A DNA stretch of 64,000 nucleotides from Rossellomorea sp. SC111 (GCF_024733565.1 NZ_JANIOC010000002.1:124979-188978), one strand, 5' to 3'. Positions 1-9,195 are shown, counted from the first letter of the stretch. Numbers and translations: made by a program. The notes: generated from the sequence alone by a model not told the origin.

Positions 1-375
1 GTATTAAATGAAATGAAGGAAAACTACCAACTGTTGTTATTAACGAATGGTTCCCCTCATTTACAAAATACGAAGCTGGATAAAACCCCTGAACTTCTCC
101 CTTATTTTCAAGAAATCATCATCTCCGGGGATATAGGGAAAGGAAAACCGGATCCTGCTATGTTCCATCATGCATTAGAGAGGCTGAACCTTCATAAAGA
201 TGAAGTCATCATGGTTGGAGATAACTTAAATACAGATATCCTTGGGGCTTCAAGGCTGGGTATCAAAACAATATGGATTAACCGGCGGGGGTTAAGACCT
301 CAAAAGGTTGTCCCGGATTATGAAGTGAAGGAACTGCGGGAAGTTCCCCGGATTGTCAAGAACATCAACAAATAG
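1..375 (+). CDS. HAD-family hydrolase, C-terminal part (5' end outside window)
   Basis: The reading frame is open back to base 1, so the true start lies upstream; the first ATG at 13 is probably internal. The visible 124 or so residues carry HAD motif II (LLLTNGS), the motif III lysine within GKGKPDP, and motif IV GDNLNTD with its metal-binding aspartates. This is the usual C-terminal half of an HAD-IA phosphatase, which hydrolyses phosphate esters in the cytoplasm. The nucleophile motif DxDxT would be upstream. The substrate cannot be told from this part; pyrimidine nucleotidase-like or phosphoglycolate phosphatase-like members share these motifs. Confidence 0.85.
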   Translation, partial: VLNEMKENYQLLLLTNGSPHLQNTKLDKTPELLPYFQEIIISGDIGKGKPDPAMFHHALERLNLHKDEVIMVGDNLNTDILGASRLGIKTIWINRRGLRPQKVVPDYEVKELREVPRIVKNINK

Positions 376-540
376 CAGCGAGAGAGGCTTCGATTCGTCG
401 GTGCCTCTATATTTATTAGGATCATCACTCATAAGAGTCCATTCCCATTCATACTATTCACCTAAGTCCCACCCGCGGACAGATAGGGGAGAAAGCAGGT
501 GGAGGAGGAAACGGTCTCATTCTAAGGGGAGGTATTTCTA

Positions 541-987
541 ATGGGAAAAGGAATACACCAGGTGAATGTCCATGCATCGCGATCTGATGTATGGAGATTT
601 ATTCAAGATATAAATGCTTGGGCTCCACTTGTGCCGGGATACAAGGAGCATACCATTTATTCCGATAATCAATCGACGTGGAAATTCACCGTTCATTATG
701 GGATGGTGACAAAAAAGATTCATGTGAATGTGATAATTACAGATTGGAAGGAACCATCTGAAGTGAAGTTCACGTTACATGGTATTAATCAAAGGTTCAC
801 GGGAGCAGGATTTTTCAAAGCGGATGAAGGAAACACGGATGTTACGAGAATGACAGGAAGCTTAGCCATTGAATCCACAAGCCCAGTGGCAAAGTTCCTG
901 CAACATGCATTCGATAAAATGGTAGCTGAACTTACCAGGGAACTAACGATTGCTATGGGAGAGGCCATTGAAAGAAGTCAAATCTGA
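541..987 (+). CDS. SRPBCC / CoxG-like lipid-binding family protein
   Basis: This 148-residue protein starts at ATG 541 behind AAGGGGAGG. The sequence (KGIHQVNVHASRSDVWRFI near the N terminus, a central GAGFFKADEG stretch, and a long C-terminal helix) fits the START-like SRPBCC fold, closest to the CoxG group named after carbon monoxide dehydrogenase subunit G. No cox genes are nearby, so a link to CO oxidation is unlikely; such free-standing members are usually uncharacterised small-molecule or lipid binders. It appears to be a single gene. Confidence 0.7.
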   Translation: MGKGIHQVNVHASRSDVWRFIQDINAWAPLVPGYKEHTIYSDNQSTWKFTVHYGMVTKKIHVNVIITDWKEPSEVKFTLHGINQRFTGAGFFKADEGNTDVTRMTGSLAIESTSPVAKFLQHAFDKMVAELTRELTIAMGEAIERSQI

Positions 988-1151
988 TGCATGTTCAATC
1001 TTAACCGATGCTCCCAAATATAATGATGGAAAATTCGCTTGTGTGATATAATATCTTATTTGAGCAAGTGAATTGTTAGTTGGAGAAGAAATACATACAC
1101 TATAAAGTACATAGTAGAGGAATCTGTATCACGATAAAAAGGGGTCTAACC

Positions 1152-3731
1152 ATGCAAAAGCTTCACATACTTCGAGAAGAAGCAATAGAGGAAACGAAAC
1201 AGAAAATCCAGGAAGATATCATACTTTTCCTGGAGAAACACGAAAAGTGTCCTTCCTTAAAGGATTATTTGAAGGAAAGGAGTGCTTCCTTTCACCAAAT
1301 ATGGCTGAATATTTGGCTTAATAAAGTAACCAATGATGTCTTGCGGAGTCATAAAAAAGCTTTTCTCAGAGAGAAAGGCTACGATATTGAGGGTACGGAT
1401 AAGAAATTGATCAACAAATTGTTCAGAAATGAAATCAGAGAATATCAACCTTTCCATATTTCAAACTGGCTACAGGACAACCCCATATCCGAAGAAGATT
1501 GGAAAGAACGCCATCGAGAGGTTCGAAAGGCATTTGTTAAGAGTAAAGAAGAAAAAAAGCAGGCCTTTCTTCAAAAAGAGAGTCAAAAAAAGATTCTTTC
1601 TTTCATCAGCCAACAAATGGATAAGTTAGAGACTCACTGGTATGTGGAATTGCGATGCATATTCGCTAATAAATGCATGCAAGATATCAGAACCAAGACC
1701 AAATACCGATCGGTTGAACCGTATATGCTGGAAGAGAAATTGGAAGAAGAAGGACGCCATATAAAGGAGTCCTTTATCACCGTTTCTGATTTTCTAACGG
1801 AATTCACCGGATCAATTCATAAAAAAAGTGAGCATTGGGATGGGCATGTATGGGAATATGAAACGTATCACTATCCTTATGAACGCTTTGTCTATTACCA
1901 CACAGAGCAGGTGGTTTATCGGTCTCTATCAGAGCACATGCCCGAAGAATTGAAGAAGGAATATTTGGCGGTGTACGGTGAGGAACTTACAGAAGAAAGG
2001 CTGAGCAGACTCAGTCATCACGTTCTTTTGACGCTGAAATCGAACTTTTTCATCCTTATTCAAGAGGAGTATATGGAAGATTTACACAGACTTACAGAAA
2101 TCCCTTTTCAAGCAGCTGTTCACCTTTCCTTATATGAAAAGGATCTCAAGAAACGGGAGGCAAGAAAAGCAGCTGAACTGGCTGAATTAAAACGGAAGCA
2201 AGAGGAAGAGGAACGAATACTGGAAGAAATATTTGGTCGGGAATATAGTCCTTCGTTCAGAGGTGACATCCATTATATCCTCCATATCGGTGAAACCAAT
2301 ACAGGAAAAACACATCATGCAATCAGCCGGATGAAAGCAGCCAGGAGCGGTATGTATTTGGCACCACTTCGTTTACTCGCTCTAGAAGTATTCGATACAT
2401 TGAATGCAGATGGCGTCCCATGTAATTTGAAAACTGGGGAAGAAGAGAAAGAAGTGCCTGATGCACACCATGTTTCATCCACAGTTGAAATGTTCCGTGA
2501 AAAAGATGAATATGAAGTCATTGTGATCGATGAGGCCCAGATGCTCGCCGATCAGGATAGGGGCTTCTCCTGGTATCGTGCCATTACAAAGGCGAGAGCC
2601 AAAGAGGTCCATATCATCGGAAGTGAAAACGTCCGGGACCTTCTGATGGGGTTGGTCGGGGAAGGGAACGTCGAGATTCATCATTACAAAAGAGATATCC
2701 CCCTGGAAGTTGAATCAAAAGAATTTCAATTGAAACATGCTAAAAAAGGGGACGCAGTCGTTTGTTTTTCAAGGAAGAAGGTGTTGGATACCGCTTCAAG
2801 ATTACAAAATAACGGACATAAAGTCAGCATGATCTATGGAAGCATGCCTCCTGAGACAAGGAAGAGACAGATGATGCAGTTCATTAAGGGAAAAACAAAT
2901 ATGATTGTTGCGACCGATGCAATCGGAATGGGACTGAACCTGCCGATACGCAGGATCGTTTTCCTGGAAACGGATAAGTTTGACGGGACGAGGAGGAGAA
3001 GGCTGACTTCACAGGAAGTAAAGCAGATTGCAGGCCGCGCAGGGAGAAAAGGAATTTACAATGAGGGGAAAGTGGCATTCTCAAAGGATATTAAAGTAAT
3101 GAAACAGCTTCTTGAAAAGCCTGACCAATCCCTCGAAACGTTTGCCATCGCACCTACAAGAGGTGTATTTGAACGTTTTCAGAGACATTACCATGACATG
3201 GACACGTTTTTCTTTTTATGGGACAAGTTCAACAGTCCATTCGGTACGGAAAAAGCGACACTTTTTGAAGAAAGGGAACTATATGAATTAATCCGAGGAA
3301 CGGATATTGAAGCAAAACTTTCATTAAATGACCTTTACGGCTTTCTCCATCTTCCTTTTTCCAAGAAAGAAACACAGTTAACAGAGCAGTGGCTCCAGTG
3401 TATGCATGCCATTGTAGAAGGTGAAGAACTGCCTGAACCACAGTTGAAGAGTACGAATCTGGAGCAAAAAGAAGTTTCGTATAAAGCAGTCGGTCTACAT
3501 CTTTTGTTTTTATACCGATTGGGCAGACAGACAGAGGCTTACTATTGGGAGCGTATCAGGAGTGAAATTGCCGATGGCGTTCACGAGAGCCTACGGACAG
3601 AAGTCACAAGTTTAACACAAACATGTAAGCAATGCGGAAAAAAACTACCCCAGAACTTCGGATTTCCTATCTGTGATCGTTGTCATACTGCGAGGGTGAA
3701 AAGAAGGACGAAGGGGAAACCTCGGCATTAA
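1152..3731 (+). CDS. SUV3-like DExH RNA helicase with C-terminal zinc ribbon
   Basis: This 859-residue protein resembles the mitochondrial RNA helicase SUV3. Walker A is GETNTGKT (about residue 380), followed by the SUV3-like stretches LAPLRLLALEVF and HHVSSTVEM. Motif II is VIDEAQ (about 460), then VATDAIGMGLN and QIAGRAGRKG (about 625). A C-terminal CKQC...CDRC zinc ribbon begins near residue 825. The first 370 residues are charged, helical and not recognised. The start at 1152 is chosen because AAGGGG lies 8 bases upstream; a TTG at 1080 in the same frame has no good ribosome site. SUV3 family enzymes unwind structured RNA with 3'-5' exonucleases; the bacterial role is inferred. Confidence 0.85.
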   Translation: MQKLHILREEAIEETKQKIQEDIILFLEKHEKCPSLKDYLKERSASFHQIWLNIWLNKVTNDVLRSHKKAFLREKGYDIEGTDKKLINKLFRNEIREYQPFHISNWLQDNPISEEDWKERHREVRKAFVKSKEEKKQAFLQKESQKKILSFISQQMDKLETHWYVELRCIFANKCMQDIRTKTKYRSVEPYMLEEKLEEEGRHIKESFITVSDFLTEFTGSIHKKSEHWDGHVWEYETYHYPYERFVYYHTEQVVYRSLSEHMPEELKKEYLAVYGEELTEERLSRLSHHVLLTLKSNFFILIQEEYMEDLHRLTEIPFQAAVHLSLYEKDLKKREARKAAELAELKRKQEEEERILEEIFGREYSPSFRGDIHYILHIGETNTGKTHHAISRMKAARSGMYLAPLRLLALEVFDTLNADGVPCNLKTGEEEKEVPDAHHVSSTVEMFREKDEYEVIVIDEAQMLADQDRGFSWYRAITKARAKEVHIIGSENVRDLLMGLVGEGNVEIHHYKRDIPLEVESKEFQLKHAKKGDAVVCFSRKKVLDTASRLQNNGHKVSMIYGSMPPETRKRQMMQFIKGKTNMIVATDAIGMGLNLPIRRIVFLETDKFDGTRRRRLTSQEVKQIAGRAGRKGIYNEGKVAFSKDIKVMKQLLEKPDQSLETFAIAPTRGVFERFQRHYHDMDTFFFLWDKFNSPFGTEKATLFEERELYELIRGTDIEAKLSLNDLYGFLHLPFSKKETQLTEQWLQCMHAIVEGEELPEPQLKSTNLEQKEVSYKAVGLHLLFLYRLGRQTEAYYWERIRSEIADGVHESLRTEVTSLTQTCKQCGKKLPQNFGFPICDRCHTARVKRRTKGKPRH

Positions 3732-3816
3732 TAAATCCTGAGCAAATCTCATGTAAGATTAGTGGTTCTATGGTACGATCTAGTACGAATTGATAACGAT
3801 GATTGAGGTGGTAGGA

Positions 3817-4536
3817 TTGAAAATTGAAGTATGGTCAGATTATGTATGTCCTTTCTGCTATATAGGAAAACGTCATTTAGAGAAGGCACTGGAGCATTTC
3901 CCCCAAAGAGATTCGGTTGAAATTGAATTTAAAAGTTTTGAACTCGATCCGGGCGCTCCGGTCAATACGGAATATAGTATTCAAGAACTCCTTTCAAAAA
4001 AGTACGGAATATCTCTTGAGGAAGCTAAAAACATGACCGATAGTATGAGTCAGCAAGCAGCCACTGTCGGACTCGATTTCCAGTTTGATTCAAGCATACC
4101 GACTAATACGCTTGATGCTCACCGTCTGACTAAATATGCAAAAACATTAGGGAAGGAAGCGGATATGACAGAAATCCTGTTGTATGCTCACTTTACCCTG
4201 TCTAAACATATTGGTGACAGGGAAACTCTCGTAGAATTAGCAAAACAAGCTGGGCTAGGTGAAGAAGAAACGGTTGCCGTCCTTGAGGGAAGTGATTTCT
4301 CGGAAGAAGTTCGCAGAGACGAGGAAGAAGCGAGGCAAATCGGTGTACAAGGTGTGCCATTCTTTGTTATTAATCGTAAGTATGCCATTTCAGGGGCTCA
4401 ACCAAGTGATGTATTCTTGAAATCCATACAAAAAGTGTGGGAAGAGGAAAATAAACCTTCAACTCTTCAGCCCCTTGGTAGTGATGGGTTGGCATGTGAT
4501 GAAAATGGTTGTGAGATTCCTCCATCCAAGTCATGA
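3817..4536 (+). CDS. DsbA-family oxidoreductase, FrnE type
   Basis: This 239-residue cytoplasmic thioredoxin-fold protein of the FrnE/2-hydroxychromene-2-carboxylate isomerase-like group has a CPFC redox motif at residues 11-14 within WSDYVCPFCYIGKRHLEKAL, and a cis-proline loop region GVQGVPFFVI near residue 175. It probably catalyses thiol-disulfide exchange. I chose TTG 3817 because GAGGTGG sits just upstream and the family normally begins MKIEVWSD; the earlier TTG at 3790 and ATG at 3799 lack a properly spaced site. A strong terminator follows. Confidence 0.85.
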   Translation: MKIEVWSDYVCPFCYIGKRHLEKALEHFPQRDSVEIEFKSFELDPGAPVNTEYSIQELLSKKYGISLEEAKNMTDSMSQQAATVGLDFQFDSSIPTNTLDAHRLTKYAKTLGKEADMTEILLYAHFTLSKHIGDRETLVELAKQAGLGEEETVAVLEGSDFSEEVRRDEEEARQIGVQGVPFFVINRKYAISGAQPSDVFLKSIQKVWEEENKPSTLQPLGSDGLACDENGCEIPPSKS

Positions 4537-4556
4537 TCTCTAAGCGTTTATAACGA

Positions 4557-4606
4557 AACCAAAAAACAAGCGGGAGAACTTTATTCCGCTTGTTTTTTGG
4601 TTTTTT
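4557..4606. terminator. Bidirectional rho-independent terminator
   Basis: A perfect 15-bp stem runs from CCAAAAAACAAGCGG (4559-4573) to its complement (4586-4600) with a 12-base loop. T-rich flanks on both strands let it end both the FrnE gene and the convergent CAP-domain gene. Confidence 0.9.
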
Positions 4607-4607
4607 A

Positions 4608-4649
4608 CTCAGCACCGGCGGCTAGAGGCTCGAGAACCCTGGTGCTTTT
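4608..4649. repeat. Fragment resembling a Bacillaceae interspersed intergenic repeat
   Basis: The sequence contains CGGCGGCTAGAGGCTCGAG, flanked by AGCACC (4611-4616) and GGTGCT (4641-4646), which can pair. The wording is like the 'CCGGCGCCTAGCGACTCGAG' intergenic elements common in Bacillus-type genomes. A related stretch lies near 7800. The family identification is from memory. Confidence 0.35.
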
Positions 4650-4650
4650 G

Positions 4651-5781
4651 TCAGTTACTATAAAAATTCTCTGTATAATAAGGCTGGGATTTTTCATTAA
4701 AGGCGACCCCTATACCTAAATGTTCGTAGTGTGGCTGAAGGATATTATCTCTATGCCCTTTGGAATTCATCAGTCCTTCGTGGGCGAAGATTGAACTTAG
4801 CTGGCCATATGCCAGGTTTTCACCTGCAGTGCGAAAGGCTACCTGATCTTCTTCCATACGATCAAATGGTGACTGACCATCAAGATTCGTATGACTGAAA
4901 TAATCCTGTTCCGCCATGTCCAGGCTATGTTTCCTTGCAGTATCTCTCACTAGACTGTCCCATGAAAGAACGTTCAGTCCTTTCTCTACACGTGTGGCAT
5001 TCGTAAGGTCGAACAGTTGGAATTCAAACCCTTCTTTCAATTCAGAATTTCCCTTAGTATAAAAGGCTTTCTTATTTGTTTCCAAGTTCCCGTCGATGAT
5101 CTGGATGGCAGTGACTGTATCATTTTCATGCTTATCATAAAAGATGGTCACATAGCTTCCATCGATCTGGTATACATCCTGTTCCCCGTTATTTTGCAAC
5201 TGATATAATGTCAGTCCCTTCCGGATATTGGTTAAGGGCTCACCAAGTTCTTTCTGTACCACCTTTTTGGAAACGCCCATCTTTATCCCTGAATCAGAGG
5301 AGAGAAGATCTTGATTGGTGAACAGCCCATTCACCTGTTGGTTTTGATCATAGGAGACCATTAGGAAGTTCCGGTAGTTTTCATGATAGGCATACCATGA
5401 AACTCCATATTCATTCCTTGATTTTCTCTTAGCTTCACCGACTTCTGACTGGACACTTTCTTTGGAATCCCCGATTTCAATATTATAGATAGAAAACGTT
5501 TGCTCACTTGGGACTGTTAAAGCAGGCTTCTCAACAGGGTCTTCTTTCTTCGTGTCAGTGGTGTTCTCGAGGTCACGGAATGACTCGTCCAGCTTTATAA
5601 GGAGCAGGTTCACTTCCTGGTAGATTTGATCAAAGGCATCCTGTACTTTAGGATTGTTCTTCATTTCTTCAATTTTAGAAAGGGCACTGTCAAAACCTGC
5701 CGCTTCAATTTTCTCTTCCCAGGCTGGTTTTGATATATAAGCAACCACAATAATCATGATTAGAATAAATAATCGTCTCAA
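4651..5781 (-). CDS. Secreted or membrane-anchored CAP (SCP/PR1) domain protein
   Basis: This 376-residue protein starts at TTG 5781 with GGAGTG 6 bases upstream. An N-terminal hydrophobic segment (residues 3-18) should act as a signal or anchor. Residues 90-235 fit the CAP-associated N-terminal domain, with two similar halves (SIYNIEIGDSKESV and SGIKMGVSKKVV). The last 130 residues are the CAP domain, with HSLDMAEQDYFSHTNLDG, AGENLAYG and MNSKGHRDNIL containing the conserved His/Glu/His residues. The layout matches B. subtilis YlbC. The function of bacterial CAP proteins at the cell surface is not established. Confidence 0.85.
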   Translation of the reverse strand: MRRLFILIMIIVVAYISKPAWEEKIEAAGFDSALSKIEEMKNNPKVQDAFDQIYQEVNLLLIKLDESFRDLENTTDTKKEDPVEKPALTVPSEQTFSIYNIEIGDSKESVQSEVGEAKRKSRNEYGVSWYAYHENYRNFLMVSYDQNQQVNGLFTNQDLLSSDSGIKMGVSKKVVQKELGEPLTNIRKGLTLYQLQNNGEQDVYQIDGSYVTIFYDKHENDTVTAIQIIDGNLETNKKAFYTKGNSELKEGFEFQLFDLTNATRVEKGLNVLSWDSLVRDTARKHSLDMAEQDYFSHTNLDGQSPFDRMEEDQVAFRTAGENLAYGQLSSIFAHEGLMNSKGHRDNILQPHYEHLGIGVAFNEKSQPYYTENFYSN

Positions 5782-5971
5782 ACGCTAACACTCCATTCTA
5801 TCTTCCATTGTATCCAAATTAATAAAGAAGTAAAAAGAGAAAGGCTACTCTCTTTGCTCAGTACCCATTCTACACCATTTTCAATCTGGTCTGCCTGTTT
5901 TAGTTTGAATGGCTGTGGGTAAGATAACTACATAGGATAGCTTCAACATTTACATAAAGGGGGAAAACGCA

Positions 5972-6784
5972 ATGAAATTATCTCATGAAGAACGGATTCA
6001 ACTGCATGAATTCAATAACTTAACGAAGTCGTTGAGTTTTAATATGTATGATATCTGTTATACAAAGACCCGTGAAGAAAGGGAAGCCTATATTGAATAC
6101 ATTGATGAGCAATACAACGCCGATAGACTGACGAAAATCCTCACCCACGTTTCCGATATTATCGGGGCACATGTACTGAACGTATCGAAACAGGACTATG
6201 TTCCCCAAGGTGCCAGTGTGACCATCCTGGTATCTGAAGGGCCGATCGTCGAAGTGCCGACGGAGCATTTTGATGAATCGCCCGGTCCATTGCCTTCAAC
6301 TGTGACGATGCATCTTGATAAAAGTCATATTACGGTCCATACCTACCCGGAGTATCATCCACATGAAGGGATTTCTACATTCAGGGCAGACATCGATGTT
6401 TCTACATGCGGGGAAATTTCCCCCCTTAAGGCATTGAATTATTTAATTCACTCCTTCGACACAGATATCATGACAATGGATTATCGCGTGAGAGGATTCA
6501 CCAGGGATATTAATGGAAGGAAACTATTCATCGACCATGACATCAATTCCATTCAGAATTACATTCCGGAAGAAATCAAGGATGAGTATGACATGATCGA
6601 TGTAAATGTCTATCCTCAAAACATTTTTCATACAAAATGCAAATTGAAAGAGTTCGATTTAAACAATTATTTATTTGGTTATACAAAGGATAGACTGGAA
6701 GAGGATGAGGTCGATGAGATTACAGACAAACTAAAAATGGAAATGGATGAAATTTTTTACGGTAAGAACATTCCCCGAACGTAA
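5972..6784 (+). CDS. speD: S-adenosylmethionine decarboxylase proenzyme, E. coli type
   Basis: This 270-residue protein decarboxylates S-adenosylmethionine to supply aminopropyl groups for spermidine. It is the long enterobacterial class, with [20 protein letters not shown] at the start and [15 protein letters not shown] and [15 protein letters not shown] later. The self-cleavage site is HLDKSH, where Ser118 should become the pyruvoyl group. ATG 5972 follows AAAGGGGG. B. subtilis instead has a SpeD of roughly 126 residues, so this type is notable. No spermidine synthase gene is adjacent, and a terminator follows directly. Confidence 0.93.
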   Translation: MKLSHEERIQLHEFNNLTKSLSFNMYDICYTKTREEREAYIEYIDEQYNADRLTKILTHVSDIIGAHVLNVSKQDYVPQGASVTILVSEGPIVEVPTEHFDESPGPLPSTVTMHLDKSHITVHTYPEYHPHEGISTFRADIDVSTCGEISPLKALNYLIHSFDTDIMTMDYRVRGFTRDINGRKLFIDHDINSIQNYIPEEIKDEYDMIDVNVYPQNIFHTKCKLKEFDLNNYLFGYTKDRLEEDEVDEITDKLKMEMDEIFYGKNIPRT

Positions 6785-6795
6785 TAATTAAATTG

Positions 6796-6825
6796 AACCC
6801 CCTTCGTTGAGTGAAGGGGGTTTTC
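6796..6825 (+). terminator. Terminator after speD
   Basis: The stem AACCCCCTTC / GAAGGGGGTT with a short loop is followed by TTTTC. It lies 12 bases after the speD stop codon. Confidence 0.88.
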
Positions 6826-6924
6826 AGTATGAATTCTTATTATTATGAAAATGGGATTTGAGAAGGGAAATTCCTTCCTCTTGAAGAATAGGTAAATATG
6901 CGTGTAAATAGAGGAGGAAAAAGA

Positions 6925-7722
6925 ATGAATTCACATGAAATTGAATACAAATTGCATGGGGATGATATGCAGTTTGTCGAGATAGAATTGGATCCGGGAG
7001 AAAGTGCAGTAGCCGAAGCTGGTGGCATGATGATGATGGAAGATGGTATCGGTATGGAAACGATCTTTGGCGACGGATCTCAGGGAAGCGGGAGTGGAGG
7101 GTTCCTCGGGAAGCTCGTTGGGGCAGGAAAACGTATAATAACCGGGGAAAGCTTATTCATGACCGTCTTCACCAATGACGGAATGGGAAAAAAGAATGTA
7201 TCTTTCGCCGCTCCATATCCCGGAAAAATCATTCCTGTCGATTTAAGTGAACTAGGCGGTAAAGTGATTTGTCAAAAGGATGCCTTTCTTTGTGCGGCTA
7301 AGGGAGTCTCTGTCGGAATTGATTTTCAAAAGAAATTGGGAACCGGCTTCTTTGGTGGGGAAGGTTTCATTATGCAGAAGCTTGAAGGGGACGGTTTAGC
7401 CTTTCTTCATGCAGGTGGGACCATTTATAGAAGAGAGCTGCAGCCGGGGGAAGTGTTACGGGTGGATACTGGTTGTCTTGTAGCCATGACAAAAGAGGTG
7501 GACTATAATATCGAATATGTTGGCAAAATCAAATCGGCTTTCCTCGGTGGGGAAGGATTATTTTTTGCTACCGTTCGTGGTCCGGGTACCGTATGGATTC
7601 AATCCCTTCCTTTCAGTCGTCTGGCGGAAAGAATCTATGCAAATGCTCCAGGTGGCGGCCGTTCGACTGGTGAGGGGAGTATACTTGGTGGAATAGGGGA
7701 TTTCCTGAACGGAGACGATTGA
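6925..7722 (+). CDS. AIM24 / TIGR00266 family protein
   Basis: This 265-residue protein has the glycine-rich beta-structure typical of the TIGR00266/AIM24 family: [20 protein letters not shown] at the start, [13 protein letters not shown] in the middle, then [14 protein letters not shown] and [18 protein letters not shown] 6925 is preferred because GAGGAGG lies just before it; the upstream ATG 6898 has no site. The family is soluble and widespread with no settled biochemical role; the yeast AIM24 protein affects mitochondrial inner membrane organisation. It is a single gene ended by a terminator. Confidence 0.88.
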   Translation: MNSHEIEYKLHGDDMQFVEIELDPGESAVAEAGGMMMMEDGIGMETIFGDGSQGSGSGGFLGKLVGAGKRIITGESLFMTVFTNDGMGKKNVSFAAPYPGKIIPVDLSELGGKVICQKDAFLCAAKGVSVGIDFQKKLGTGFFGGEGFIMQKLEGDGLAFLHAGGTIYRRELQPGEVLRVDTGCLVAMTKEVDYNIEYVGKIKSAFLGGEGLFFATVRGPGTVWIQSLPFSRLAERIYANAPGGGRSTGEGSILGGIGDFLNGDD

Positions 7723-7737
7723 TGTACGGATGAACGT

Positions 7738-7774
7738 AAAAAGAGCATTTCCACACAAGGAAATGCTCTTTTGC
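7738..7774 (+). terminator. Terminator after AIM24-family gene
   Basis: A 14-bp stem (AAAAGAGCATTTCC at 7739-7752, complement at 7759-7772) with a 6-base loop is flanked by A and T runs. Confidence 0.9.
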
Positions 7775-7779
7775 GTTCA

Positions 7780-7850
7780 AGCCGCCCGCACTTTTGATCC
7801 ATCCAGCTCCAGCGGCTAGTGGCGCTTCCGCTTTAGGCGTGGGTATTCAC
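7780..7850. repeat. Second fragment resembling an interspersed intergenic repeat
   Basis: CCAGCTCCAGCGGCTAGTGG followed by CGCTTCCGCTTTAGGCG resembles the common Bacillaceae intergenic element also hinted at near 4611. It lies in a non-coding gap after a terminator. This is recognition by eye only. Confidence 0.35.
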
Positions 7851-7903
7851 CTATTTAGATTCCGCATCATATGTTTAAATAAATGATGTGAAAGGGTGAT
7901 TTC

Positions 7904-8998
7904 ATGACAGGAAAGATTCGTCATTATTATGCTGGAGGTAATACGGCAAAAGGATTTTACAGTCTATATGATTCAGTACTCGATGGGTTAGAGCGGGTAT
8001 ATATCTTAAAGGGTGGTCCTGGCACAGGGAAATCCTCATTAATGAAATCGATTGGAAAACGTTTTGAAGAAAACGGTTTAAACGTGGACTATTTACATTG
8101 TGCTTCCGATAATCAATCCATCGACGGTGTTCTCCTCCCTGAGTTCAGTGTAGGGATTGTGGATGGGACAGCTCCTCATATTATAGAACCAAAAGCACCA
8201 GGTGTGATTGAAGAGTATGTGAATTTAGGAGTGGCATGGGACCGTGATGAACTGTCCGGGCACAAGGAAGAAATTCTTGCCTTAAATGATAAAATTGCCT
8301 CACTCTTTCAGAAAGCTTACCGTACCTTCGCGTCATCCCTGAGTGCCCATGATGAGATTGAAGAAATCTACATTTCGAACATGGACTTCGCAAAAGCCAA
8401 TGAATTAACAAACGAGTTAATTTCACTCTTTTTTGAAGATAACAGCCTTCCTAAATCGTCAACAGTCAAACATCGGTTCTTGGGTGCTGCTACTCCTGAT
8501 GGGGCAGTTGACTACATTCAGAATTTAACGGAGGATGTTGGAAAGCGCTACTTCATCAAAGGGCGTGCAGGTTCAGGAAAGTCTACGATGTTAAAGAAAA
8601 TTGCTTCTGCTGCAGAAGTGAAAGGCTTTGATGTAGAGGTCTATCATTGTGGATTTGACCCCAATAGTCTTGATATGTTGATCATCAGAGAAAAAGGGAT
8701 CGCTATTTTCGATAGCACAGCACCCCATGAATATTATCCCGATCGTGAATCAGACGAAATCATCGATATGTATGAAAGGTGCATTACCGAGGGGACAGAT
8801 GAAAAATATGCTGTCGATATCGAACGGACGACAAAAGCGTATAAGGATAAAATGAATGAAGCAATCTCATATCTTAAAGAAGCTAAGAAGCTTCGTGAAC
8901 AACTCGAATCCATCTATGTCGGGGCCATGGACTTCTCAAAGGTGAATATGATTAGAGAAGAAATCTTTCAGGAAATAAGTGAGTATATAAAGAAGTAG
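7904..8998 (+). CDS. Two-P-loop ATPase-like protein (PRK06851 type)
   Basis: This 364-residue protein has two tandem nucleotide-binding halves. The first Walker A is GGPGTGKSS (about residues 38-46) and the second is GRAGSGKST (about 222-230). Each half repeats the pattern VYHC...D / GIAIFDSTAPHEYYP, and each ends with a similar phrase (YISNMDFAKANEL and YVGAMDFSKVNMI). The protein is therefore an internal duplication. It matches an uncharacterised Bacillaceae ATPase group that I recall as PRK06851. No partner gene is adjacent, so the role is unknown. ATG 7904 follows AAAGGGTG. Confidence 0.7.
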   Translation: MTGKIRHYYAGGNTAKGFYSLYDSVLDGLERVYILKGGPGTGKSSLMKSIGKRFEENGLNVDYLHCASDNQSIDGVLLPEFSVGIVDGTAPHIIEPKAPGVIEEYVNLGVAWDRDELSGHKEEILALNDKIASLFQKAYRTFASSLSAHDEIEEIYISNMDFAKANELTNELISLFFEDNSLPKSSTVKHRFLGAATPDGAVDYIQNLTEDVGKRYFIKGRAGSGKSTMLKKIASAAEVKGFDVEVYHCGFDPNSLDMLIIREKGIAIFDSTAPHEYYPDRESDEIIDMYERCITEGTDEKYAVDIERTTKAYKDKMNEAISYLKEAKKLREQLESIYVGAMDFSKVNMIREEIFQEISEYIKK

Positions 8999-9085
8999 TT
9001 TATTGAAGAAAGAACCATTCGTGGTGATCTTTCTTTCAAACATATAGATAAGAAAACGAGCATAAAAAATCATAGATGAACCTTC

Positions 9086-9112
9086 AAAACCATGCTCAGG
9101 CATGGTTTTTAT
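9086..9112 (+). terminator. Terminator between the two-P-loop gene and exoA
   Basis: A perfect 10-bp stem, AAAACCATGC (9086-9095) with its complement (9100-9109), closes a TCAG loop and is followed by Ts. A weaker AAGAAAGA/TCTTTCTT pairing sits just upstream at 9006-9036. Confidence 0.88.
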
Positions 9113-9167
9113 TGTGCGATAATTCCGCTCAGTCAAATGAATTATATCGATATAATAAAAGAATTAA

Positions 9168-9195
9168 CCATTCAGTATATTGATATAATGAATGG
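9168..9195. promoter_or_regulatory. Near-palindrome in the exoA upstream region
   Basis: A 28-base near-palindrome (CCATTCA...TGAATGG outer arms) includes TATAAT at about 9184-9189, so it overlaps a plausible -10 element for exoA. It could be an operator or just promoter symmetry. No regulator is assigned. Confidence 0.35.

Noticed and set aside
383-408. AGAGGC/GCCTCT inverted repeat after the HAD hydrolase gene
   Set aside because: Only six base pairs with a 14-base loop and a poor T tract, so it is too weak to call a terminator.
1080-1151. N-terminal extension of the helicase from TTG 1080
   Set aside because: No ribosome site before 1080, while AAGGGG is correctly spaced before ATG 1152.
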